From contig NC_089731.1 of NCBI RefSeq assembly GCF_035083965.1, positions 4,565,001-4,629,000 on the forward strand: a stretch of DNA of 64,000 bases, written 5' to 3'. Source of the stretch: Branchiostoma lanceolatum (Eukaryota > Chordata > Leptocardii > Amphioxiformes > Branchiostomatidae). Within the stretch, counting starts at the first letter, position 1; every line of letters begins with the position of its first letter. A program made the position numbers and the translations under genes. Below the pieces are notes generated by a model. That model ran no database searches. It was not told the origin of the DNA and worked only from the letters and a program-made list of their open reading frames with translations. Below are positions 44,339 to 53,536 of the stretch, in pieces.

Positions 44339-47268
44339 TTCTATAGTGTACTGCAGTCAGGCATTTTACTGGTATTGCTTGTGTTACTTTTATGAAGGGA
44401 CTTATCCAATATAGCTCGCAGGGACATGGCAGCGGGATCGTCGTCTAGTAACATGGTGGCCTTAACAGTATTTCTAGCATGATTGCTTCTTTTTATTGAT
44501 AGCCAGCTTTAAAAAGAGGAGTTACTTCGGTGACAGGTGTTTAGCATCCTAGTTCAAATGCCAATTGTGCAGTCAGTGTCTTGGCATTCAAAATGCGGCG
44601 ACAGCAAACACCAAATTCAAGATGGCGACGCCCTTGAAAGTGTGTGAAGAGAGCAGTCCGGTTGTTAACAATTTATCTTCAATAAATGTAGAATTTTGAG
44701 GCATTTTTGCATCATTTACCCCGGTAATCAAAGAATTTCGATGTCCAGAAATTGTTAAGATGAAACATGTAAGGAAACGCTATGACTTCTTGGTGAACAA
44801 TATCGGCGAAAATACTACTGAAACTGCTATATTTCTATGGTTAAAGAAAGTAAATTTTATTGCATGTTCTTATCCGCAGGCTAAATTATGTAGATATCTT
44901 TTTTTTTCCAAAATCACAATAGAATTTTTACCCTAGAACACCCCATAGTTTCAGGGTGCAGAGCTTTGCAAACAAAGTAAGTAATACACACGGACGAAAT
45001 GGAGCGAAACCGACCTGTCCTCTTTCCACAGACGATTTATTTCCCTGCGTGTAAGCTATGTGGAAAGACAAGCAAAGCGCCCTTAAGCGTGCAAACTGGG
45101 GAACAAGCTTTCCTCAATGCACGAACAACTTTCAACAATCAGAAACCTGTTAAAAGTACCGTTAACACAAAGGCTGACGTTGCCTTTGTATTCTGCTTCA
45201 TAATTTAAAAACTCCTGACAGTGGAAAAATGATGATAAACCTATGAGTCTATCAACTTTAAGGCAAATAAACCTAAGTGTAGTATTAGTTCATGGGGGTT
45301 TAGAAGATTTGTCCGGTGGTAAGGTGGCGTGACAAAGCCCGTGTAAGCGCCCACAGGAACAAGAGTTTCTGTGTTGCCGTGGGTTTGCCTTACAAACGTC
45401 CACACGCTAAGCACGGCAAGAACCGGTAACCTAAAAATAACAACAGGACGGCACCAACAAATTGCTTGTAGAAGCCCCCTACTACAGGAGGGCCTGCATG
45501 CCCCCTTTACGTAGAGCGTAATCGGCCGTTTTAATTTTGCGTAGAGCGTTGCCGACCACTCCATAATTTAGCGTAGAGCGTAGGGAGGCTTTCTGAATTT
45601 AGCGTAATACGTAGCCGGCCCTCCGAATTTAGCGTAGAGCGTTGTCGGGACCCCCCCCCCCCCATGTAGGCCCTCCTACAGTGGGCATGGTAGCATTCTG
45701 CAAAAGAGGGAAGATTACCCGAATTGTCAGCTTGAATTGCAATTTATGCACATCAAACATAAAGCGATTATGACTAATTTCAACAAACCAGCTGTTCATA
45801 TTTCGTTAAACTACAGCCAAAAGACAGCTGTTTGAAATAGTAGTAGGGTTGTCCAGAGTTTCATCATTCTTTTGTAGACATCGAGAGCTAGCTACCTATG
45901 TACGGAATATTGTAGATGTCGCGGTTTATTTCAGCGTTTCCTATTTCAAAATTTTACAAAAACAAACCTGTCATCTTTTTATAAGCGGGGACAAAAATGT
46001 TAATTACTTCTGGCCAAGTCTAATTCCTGAAAACTAATAAAAATCCATCGACTGGCTCTTAACAACTACAGTTAAGGAAATACAACAGTTGTTCGAATGA
46101 GCCAGATTTTCGCTATTTCGTTTGAAGAAGACCTGACTCCTCACCCCTCTCTCCATGTAAATAAAGGAAATCCGTTTTGCTGGGAGACGACATTCTGCCG
46201 TTGGTAGGCCACAACTATGCTGATGAAATAGCTGTAAACAGATCAACCTAACAAGCTTTATTCAGTCGGAGACTTCGTCAGTAACTTTTTATGAACATGT
46301 AATATGGTAATTAGTTTTCATGCTCAAATGTTTGAATTACTTGGGTAGTCTGTTAGATTTATTATACTTCTAGTTCGGCGAAATTCTTTCCGGACAAAAG
46401 GTATGCCCCTTCCTAGGTAGCGTATTCAGATACTGATAGTATTTCAACATTGAGAACATTTTGTCGTTTTGGTTTAGATACATACTTCAATGTAGGTAAG
46501 ATAGTAGATTGCATAAGCTATAAAAAGTGAAATTAGACTTAGAATTCTTACCTGTTTTACTAGAACAGACATCAGCTTTTCTTTCTCCACCTTGGGCAGC
46601 GTTTTTAGCACACTGACGTTGTTCAGATAATGTTCTTTTTCTTCCTTGTGTAATTTGGCGAGAGATTTAATTTTCTCGTGAAATTTCTGTCTATCTATGC
46701 GCAGAAACTCGCAGGGTTCGGTAGTGTACATGGTAGCGGGCGGAGCCAAGTCCCTGCTCGGGCCCTCCGGCGATACCATGCCGAGGAATTCCCCAACACC
46801 GTGCGCATAGATAATGTTGCTTTCGTGGACCTGCATGGAGTTTCGGCTCGGTTTGTCGTATGTGACTTCCACCGACCCGCTGAGGATGTAATAACAGGAT
46901 AGTAGGTCTTCCTGGGGTTGTTTAGTGATGTACACGTTTTGGTCGTACGATTCGTACGTAACAACGTGGCTTATAGCGTCTTTCACGTATTTCAAACCGT
47001 TGTGAATCAGTTTCAAACCGTCTACTACCGGTCTCATGGACAACAATTCACTTGGAGTCAGATCCCGTTCCAAACTCACCGCGTTTCGCACCATAACTTT
47101 ACGGGATTCCAGTGTGATCACCACCGAGCCCTGGGCAGCAAATAGCCGCTTGTTGAAAACCAACGGTCCCTCGTTCCTGGCCCTTCTTTCTGCATTCTTT
47201 TCCCTCGTCGTGTGTAGTTCTTTCATGAACTTATTCCGTTCGATGGATTTCTTAACGAGCTTCAACAT
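34345..47268 (-). CDS. CNBD2: cyclic-nucleotide-binding-domain protein, CNBD2-like, 12-exon long form
   Basis: Exons (minus): 46552-47268, 41833-41902, 40704-40784, 40110-40203, 39429-39653, 38773-38986, 38113-38270, 36766-36934, 36092-36184, 35554-35670, 34971-35118, 34345-34448; 729 aa, phases agree at every junction. Domain 1 (about residues 75-200) shows LLSCYYILSGSVEVTYD and GVGEFLGMV; domain 2 (about 215-335) shows EYPAGKLILRQGEPVHHLFL and GDFFGEEGFL. The following cassette reads SSCSIV, lacking the Arg that usually binds the cyclic phosphate, so ligand binding is doubtful. After an acidic linker come a coiled coil rich in Arg/Lys/Glu (RREEQKKLRERMEKSRESFQ) and a basic Ser-rich tail. 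The first ATG in exon 1 is used; the open frame extends upstream about 27 codons without Met, so a further 5' exon is possible. CNBD2 is the best family match; in mammals it is a sperm cAMP-related protein. Confidence 0.82.
35894..35982. repeat. nested perfect palindrome, 89 bp, CNBD2-like intron
   Basis: The word GTGTTCAGTCTATT pairs with AATAGACTGAACAC twice in succession, enclosed by CCAGTCGCT and AGCGACTGG. The whole is self-complementary and can form one long or two short hairpins. Confidence 0.95.
36998..37290 (+). repeat. partial copy of the 1.2-kb interspersed repeat
   Basis: Contains AATCAATGAGAAAATG, ATGCAAATGAGGACC and CGTATGAGGTCGTACAACTC, diverged versions of blocks in 30420-31665. 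It lies between the two alternative CNBD2-like terminal exons. Confidence 0.6.
37405..37564 (-). CDS. alternative 3' terminal exon of the CNBD2-like gene
   Basis: After exon 38113-38270 (phase 2), an acceptor TTTTAG leads to 52 codons beginning RRQAMMDSEDE and ending SSEDIAI before TAA. It contains no donor in the phase needed to reach the exon at 36766-36934, whose acceptor has the same phase. So the two are mutually exclusive: this gives a 572-aa short form, close to the length of human CNBD2, versus 729 aa. ATTAAA on the minus strand about 60 bases downstream could be the poly(A) signal. Acidic, Ser-rich, no domain. Confidence 0.7.
37877..38048 (+). mobile_element. 5'-truncated SINE with GAAAC tail
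   Basis: CCCAACACACTTAACGAGAA and GAGTAGGGGTGACC match the SINE body at 52630-52670. The end is GAAACGAAACGAAACGAAC, a simple 5-bp tail. Confidence 0.7.
38400..38640 (-). pseudogene. decayed duplicate of the end of a CNBD2-like exon
   Basis: 38400-38600 repeats 38650-38800: ACGACTAAGTCATTACGAAA against ACGACGAAGTCATTACCAAA, TTCGTAAGGTTCTTG against TTCGTTAGGTTCTTG, and CACCTTGTCCATGTCAGAGG in both. The latter is the 3' end of exon 38773-38986 with its donor. In the duplicate the next codon is a stop on the minus strand's neighbour frame and only about 25 coding bases remain, so it is a remnant. Confidence 0.8.
41567..41722. mobile_element. MITE, CCACCCTGAAA family
   Basis: AGGGTACATAATTCGGCCACC at the left pairs imperfectly with GGTGGATTTATGTAACC at the right; interior CCCCCAGTATAATGCACTCC and TGCACTAGAGATCTCTC also occur at 32903-33355. 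Confidence 0.65.
41962..42545 (-). mobile_element. 5'-truncated CR1-like retrotransposon, ORF2 end and 3' UTR
   Basis: The minus-strand frame 42147-42467 reads IQNRAARLALGCDRD, LGWLTVRDRIQQKSLATFR and FLYRMAQLWNKTGGN, the conserved C-terminus of CR1-type reverse transcriptase proteins. Upstream on the same strand 42468-42545 continues the frame region (WGNTTQNKI-like words). Beyond the stop is a 3' UTR to an AATAAAAC end near 41980. It lies sense-aligned within the long first intron of the CNBD2-like gene. Confidence 0.8.
43966..44336. repeat. (GT)n microsatellite, about 370 bp
   Basis: Near-pure GT repeats with scattered interruptions (GTCTGTGTGT, a T run at 44239-44246). The cysteine/valine-rich frames on it are artefacts. 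Confidence 0.97.
45473..45690. mobile_element. MITE with internal GCGTAGAGCGT tandem repeat
   Basis: GCCCCCTACTACAGGAGGGCC at the left mirrors GGCCCTCCTACAGTGGGC at the right. Inside, a unit of about 37 bp, AATTTAGCGTAGAGCGT plus CCGGCCCTCCG-type sequence, recurs four to five times; a run of 14 C follows. Confidence 0.75.
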
Positions 47269-48779
47269 ATTGGAGATTTTTGAGGCCTCTCCTTTTAATT
47301 TACTTGGATGAAATGTTGTTGCAACAAACAAGGGAACTTCCGTATACACCGGAGTCGGTTTTCTTTGTTGTGGTCTCGGCGCGTTTCGTGTACTTCCTTG
47401 TCAACTTCCTGACAATATCATCGCACTTAACTGAAACGTTAAACTTGAGTCTTATCGTTGATAGTTGTTGTACCCTTACTTTTTTGTGAACGGCGTCGAC
47501 ATAGAAGAAACAGGACTGCCTTACTTACGCCAAGCTGCCTTTAAAGTAACTCGGTATGGTATTGTCTGCGGTAAAATGCACTTCCAAACAAGACAGCACA
47601 GTCACATGTATAGTTCTCTCGGTACGACAACAATGCACTGACACCCCTTGCTCCTCTGATTCCATTTGTCAACGACGATTTCTCGTATCAACTTGAAAGT
47701 CAACTTGAGAGTCATTTTCCATGCGCCGATGAGGAAGGCATCTCCGCGTGAGAAGCACCGCAGTCCTTTTCCAATTCCTGTTGGAATATTCTTAGCCACT
47801 ACTATCCCTCCTCCGCCACACCGGACTCCAAAGTGTCGCCTGTCTTGTTCCCAACACGGTAAAAAATCGTGCCTGTGATTTTTCTCCCGCCCGGCCACCT
47901 GTCTCACGCTGAGCCCACAGGACGGGGAAACTAGACAAACAAGCCCGACCAAATCCTCCCCGCGCCGCCTCGCCCGCCTTTCATTACATTTCATGGGAAC
48001 GGGAACAGGTATTGTTTGACCTTTGACAACAAGATGATCCCTCAATTTCAACCGGTAAGTCCCACTGACAAAGACGACACGCTGGGGCTAGTCCATCACA
48101 TGTTTCGGAGGGGGAGTGTCAGTTTTTTACAGAACTTTTATATCACAACTTGAATGTGTGTGTATATTGTGAACAATTATTAATATGTACACTACACATC
48201 TGCGTTTCTTAAATGCCATTTTTACGATCTTAATTAATTTGTTGATCATCCGTAAGAAAACAAACGACAGAACAAGCCACCTGAGGAAAAAGGCGTGCGC
48301 GTGCAGGCTGCAGCCAAGCAAGCGTTGCTATCTCTCACGCAAGCGACCTGTACCCTAACAATAGCTAAGAACCTTTCCATTGTCCGGACTTGTCCTCGTC
48401 TCGGTAAGCCCGTTTCCGCATGAAGTCCCTATCTCTGTACACAAACACGTGCGGCATTCTCTATGTTTGTCGACACTAGGCCGTTCCTTTGAAAAGAGAC
48501 CGAGGAAAGTGCATTCAAGGCTTCAGCTCAACGTAAACAAAGCAAGGACGGGCGTGTTTGGAAGTGTTTACATGGTTGCTACTGAGGCAAGGGCTGAATT
48601 TTGAACAAGGGTGTAGTCAAAGTCACCTTACGATATATTAATGACAATATGAAGACACTCGTTACAGGGACAGTCGTAAATTTGCCGAATGAAACTAAAC
48701 TGTCTTGTGATGTTGTTTTATATCCTTAACAACGTAACAGTTGGGCTTGTCATAGTTTCGCTGAAATTCTTCACGACAA

Positions 48780-49361
48780 AAGTTGATTGCAAGACTTAGT
48801 ACACTTTTTCAAGCGATTCCGATGCAACCTACCTTTGAGTATGAACAAATGTATCTGAACAATATTTAAACAGGCAAATTATGATAAGCCATAATAATGA
48901 TAATAGATTTGGAAACAAATAGAATTCAAACTATAACGGCTTTTTAATCTTTGATGTGAAAATAAAACAAACGAGAGGGTGGCAAAAAAATGTTACCGAG
49001 AGATAATTCTCTCTATTTCATAGACTTCCGTTTTGGTTCTTAACCGTTATTCAAATCATTAGAAAAATACTTCCCCATACTCTGTCTAAGATGAAATAAT
49101 GGACAAGCCCCAAAACTAATGACATATAGACAGTTCAGTAAAATGATACGCACCAGGGGCTTTACCGTGAGAGGGACAAGACAACATTTGTCTTTTAATG
49201 CACGATTAAAACCAAAGACCAGAAATGCATGCACAACATTGTTCAACACATAGGTACACAGTCCCTAACGGACTTAGATCTGTTTGAAGTCGAAATATGA
49301 TAAAGGTTACGGTACTCAAAAGATAAGTGCATTGTAAATTTTTGATGTGGCTTTTACCTTG
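48780..49361 (+). repeat. direct repeat, uninterrupted copy
   Basis: Matches 50300-50540 (TTCCGATGCAACCTACCTTTG) and then 51700-51998 (AGACAGTTCAGTAAAATGAT, TTTGAAGTCGAAATATGATA, GTAAATTTTTGATGTGGCTT). So the second copy is split by about 1.16 kb of inserted repeats. Confidence 0.85.
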
Positions 49362-50739
49362 TGTTTGTAGTCAGTGTAGTGTCAATTTACCGTTTTACCG
49401 TATGTTTAAGTTGAATGCGTAATAGATAAAGTGTGTTGTATACGTACATGTGTGTCTTTCACTAAATGCCACCTTAAAACTCACCTAACTGACACAATTG
49501 GATCAAGTAATCATTCACACGACTAGTTGCCACCTTTCTTGATTTCTTTTCCTCACTGATGAGGTATTTGTGGGATTGCAAAACGCTAATTTGAATCCTG
49601 GGTGGTTTCAAGAATCTAATCCGTTGATGTGATTAAAAAGTACCCAGGCGTATCTAATTTTTCTACTATCCTAAATAGATGTGATGTTTTGAGGCATCAC
49701 TGACAACGTCTGTGTAATGATACACTAGCGTTAATTCGAAAACACCCACGGCCGAATTCCTTATGTCTTGTGTCACCTTCACTTTGACGAACCGCAAAGA
49801 ATGTCAGATATGTTAGTCCTCTTAAGACACTACCTAACGCTTTCGGGGGAAACAATACTTACTCTTTGTCTTCTTAGGATGTTCTAAAGGGAAAGGGTGG
49901 GATTTAGATTGTAAAGAAGTTACGAATAGATACCATCTTTTGTTTGAAAGTATTAGGTATGATTCATTGAGTAATTTCGATCTTTTTAATGTTTTGCACA
50001 CAACCCGTATCTAGATTTAAGGCGCCCTTTGTGCAACATAATCCATGCAATTTAAAGTAAGATGTGTGACATAATCGCTGTTACGTTAGAGGTAAGCGGG
50101 CATAACGGTCACCGTAACGTGTACGTAGTCTGTTCGAGTAAAATCAAGAAGCTGCCCTATTTCTCAAACCGCTAGGTGTCCCCTTTGCTGTTGAGGTCGC
50201 AGAACACGAAACCCCAAAAAACTCTGTTCTGCCAAAATTAGATTAGACACTAACTTGTTGCCGTGCTTCGACTTCCCCTATTATGTCTTCAGTGCATTTC
50301 TAAGTACATTTTTCAAGCGCTTCCGATACAACCTACCTTTGAGGATGAACAAGTAAAGTTGAACAGGCTAAGTTTTCAGTTGAATTATGATAAGCCATAA
50401 TGGAGATAGATTTCAAAACAAATAGAATTGAAACTTTTCAATCATTGATGTGAAAAACATGAGAGAGGGGGTATTAGTCAGAGATAGCCCCCTTCCTTTC
50501 ATACCACCTTTTTTGTTCTTTACCGTCATTCAAAACATTTTAAACAAGAGTCTTAGGACCCAAAATCTCCATGAAACTTTGTTTTTTTATTAAACCAGTT
50601 CCCCCCATTCTATATCGCTCAATGGTATGACCCACACTGGCCGGGCAAGGGGAGAAGTGGCTATAAATAGCTACTGACCTAGATAAGAGACCAACAGATG
50701 GTGCGACCTCAAAGCCCACAATAGAGTAGATATTCCTCA

Positions 50740-51645
50740 TTACTTATGCAAATTCAGTATGAATTTGCATAATTAGCACTTCCGTTTGTACATCTCTGTC
50801 CAACCTACCTGCATATCAAATAACATGAAAATCTGTCGCTCCTTTCTTCAGTTATTCTCCTTGGAAAATATTTACAAACACGCCATTGCAGTTCCAGTGA
50901 CACATACCAGGGGGCCCAAAATCGACCTTGACCTTTCTCCTCCCAGCACCTACCCACATACCAAATATCATTTCAATCCATCCACACGTTCTTCAGTTAT
51001 GCTGATTTTAAGCGTCCGGTGACACATACATACACACACGGTGACACACACGCAAACACACTAACTTCGCATGATTTGCACTTCAGTGTGTACATCTCTG
51101 TCCAACCTACCTGCGTACCAAATAACATGAAAATCTGTTGTTCCTCTCTTCAGTTATACCCCTTTAGAACATTTTTACAAATAGGCCATTGCAGTTCCAG
51201 GGACACAAACCAGGGGGCCCAAAATCGACCTTGACCATTCTCCTCCCAGCGCATACCCACATACCAAATATCATTACAATCCATCTACACGTTCTACAGT
51301 TATGCTGACTTTAAGCATCCGACGACACTAAGGAAACGATTTACCTCCTTACTTATGCAAATTCGGTCTCATTTGCATAGTTTGCACTTGAGTGTGTACA
51401 ACTTGGTCTAACCTACCTGTGTACCAAAGAACATGACGATCTGTCGATCCACTCTTCAGTTCTTCTACATTGAAGATTTTAACAAATACGCCATTGCAGT
51501 TCCAGTCACACATACCAGGGGGCCCAAAATCGACCTTGACCTTCCTCCTCCTAACACCCACCCACATACCAAAAATCATTACAATCCATGTACAGGTTCT
51601 ACAGTTATGGTGACTTTAAGCGTCCGGTGACACATACATACACAC
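50740..51645 (+). repeat. three tandem units of about 300 bp inside the second copy
   Basis: Each unit has TTACTTATGCAAATTC, TCTGTCCAACCTACCTG, GCCATTGCAGTTCCAG, GGGGGCCCAAAATCGACCTT and ACAGTTATGCTGACTTTAAG, ending in an ACACATACA-rich stretch. Starts near 50740, 51045 and 51345. The last words resemble 56840-57010 in a PINK1 intron. Confidence 0.85.
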
Positions 51646-52124
51646 AAACACCAAACGCAAGCAAAACAGTATCTCCATGAAAAAGCCTTTTTTCATGGAG
51701 ATAAAAATAGTTCCCCATACCCTGTCTAACATCAAATAATGGAGTAGCCCCAAACTACTGACATATAGACAGTTCAGTAAAATGATACGGACTTGGGGCT
51801 TTACAGAGAGACAAGACAACATTTATCTTTTAATGCACGATTAAGACCAAAGGCCAGGAATGCATGCACAACATTGTTCAACACGTAGTTACACAGTCCC
51901 TAACGTACTTAGATCTGTTTGAAGTCGAAATATGATAAAGGTTACGGTACTCAAAGGAAAATGGTGCATTGTAAATTTTTGATGTGGCTTTTACCTTTTT
52001 CGAGGAAAGTTGAATAATACAGCATTATCTCATAAAACAGTACGGAAACTTTTGAGAGAAAAAAGGCAACAAAGACGACTCACTTATCATCAAACATGAC
52101 ATAGCTCTCCAGACACTTTGTCAC

Positions 52125-52242
52125 TAGCCTGGGTGCCATCCTATTTCTACCGAGGCTCCTACACTCGCTACCCTAAAAAGGGTAGCGATAGTAGGGTAGC
52201 GACTGTAGGAGCCCCGGTAGAAATAGGATGGCACCCAGGCTA
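52125..52242. mobile_element. TAGCCT-family MITE with exact 9-bp duplication
   Basis: 118 bp, ends TAGCCTGGGTGCCATCCTAT and its inverse, interior TACACTCGCTACCC/GGGTAGCGACTGTA pairing. CTTTGTCAC flanks both sides (52116-52124 and 52243-52251). Termini match 25173-25319. Confidence 0.9.
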
Positions 52243-52443
52243 CTTTGTCACTCGACTGTCGCTCTGACTGTAGTGTGCGACTTCCTTCCATGTTCCAGTG
52301 ACGGCCATAAGCATCGAGTTGATAAAATATTATTTTCCTGAGCCAGGCATACCGACCACAGGGACGTTGAAGTCCTTTCCAGGCTTGTCGTGGAGTAGGT
52401 TGGTTAGGCGGCTTTTTACTTTGTCACGCAACGGCGGCGGCGT

Positions 52444-52915
52444 GGCGTCGCAGTGGCGTAGTGACAGGGTGTTTGGCCCCAGGACTCAGAGATACCGGGT
52501 TCGAATTCGGGGTTCCCTGATTTGTCCCGTTGACGTTGAAAATGAGTACCTAGCTTCGGTTAGGGACGTCCTTGGATAGGACGTTAAACAGAGGTCCCGT
52601 GTTTGAGCAGAGCCACACCTCAAGCACGTTTAAGAACCCAACACACTTATCGAAAAGAGTAGGGGTCCTTCCCGGTGTGCGTGTATCATATAAATCTGTC
52701 TGGATATGCAGCTTGTACTCTTCAGTACAAACCTGGTGTTTTACGCCTTGATGCGGTTTACCGGGTATGCAATACAAACAAACGGCGGCTTCTGCCCATG
52801 TGCCATTTTGATGGAATAAACTTTGCCAAAGACTACAAACAACGTGTACCGAGAGCTGTTATTACTCGACTGCACTTAGGGACGGTGCCGCCAACACATG
52901 ACCAATAAACAAACA
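52444..52915 (+). mobile_element. tRNA-derived SINE
   Basis: Head TGGCGTAGTGACAGG with B box GGTTCGAATTC; body AGGACGTTAAACAGAGGTCC, CCACACCTCAAGCACGTT shared with the 5S-headed SINE at 33527; tail ACCAATAAACAAACAG. Confidence 0.82.
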
Positions 52916-53536
52916 GTGTAACGTTAGAGTTCAACTTTACTACGTAATCACAATGGACCAATAGCAAGTTTGGCAAGTTGATTTTGGTTCATCATATCGC
53001 CTTGAATACTCTTATTAAGTTCATTGCTTTATATATCACTAGAAAGCTTATTTGGCGCCCTTTGTTATGATCGTACATTCATGCGTTAAGCAACAGGGCC
53101 ACTTATGTGAGCAGGACGCAAAAGCAAGTGGCCCAAATTTCCCTTGATTATATGTCAGTGCTGACCTTATTACCACTCACCTATCCTGTCAGTTCTTAGT
53201 AAAATAATACCATAGGCAGACAGTTCACTTGTCAACCTTTAATTCTTCTTAAATTTCCACCCTTCTAAAGTGTTTTATACATTGATAGTTTTTACTGGCA
53301 ACTAAAATTACCCATGCCAACAGTAACAAACATAAACTGAACCTTGACTCCAACAATAAAGCACAAAGTGTCACACATAACAGTTGTAAGTTTTGTTTTC
53401 TTGTTCCTTCTCAGGTTTAGCTGTAGCATCAGAACTAGCCATTTTCCCCTTGCTCTTTGATAACGTTTGCTTTGAACTTTGTTAGAGAAAATGCATATTA
53501 ATGAATCTAGAAACTTCATATAACGAATCGAAAAGA

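Larger units (their letters stand above)
42546..46551. other. rest of CNBD2-like intron 1
   Basis: About 4 kb without exons I can support. It contains a repeat near 42640-42735 that resembles 24040-24130 (CATTGCAATTAGCCTACGGGC), a long GT microsatellite and a MITE at 45473-45690. Short frames at 44999-45208 and 45241-45564 show no domain. Confidence 0.5.
47269..53536. other. spacer between CNBD2-like 5' end and PINK1 3' end
   Basis: No gene supported. 47269-48300 may contain the CNBD2-like promoter or a 5' exon; a short ATG exon MSTPFTKK with donor AA|GTAAGG near 47480-47505 keeps phase but its acceptor is poor. The rest is repeats: two direct copies (48780-49361; 50300-50540 plus 51700-51998), a triplicated 300-bp block, a MITE and a SINE. 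53000-53536 is plain AT-rich sequence and the likely PINK1 3' UTR. Confidence 0.5.

Noticed and set aside
43927..44414. His/Thr-rich and Cys/Val-rich frames
   Set aside because: Pure translation of the GT microsatellite.
47602..48051. 149-codon minus-strand frame as an N-terminal exon of the CNBD2-like gene
   Set aside because: No clear domain, and no donor/acceptor pair that joins it in phase; left open.
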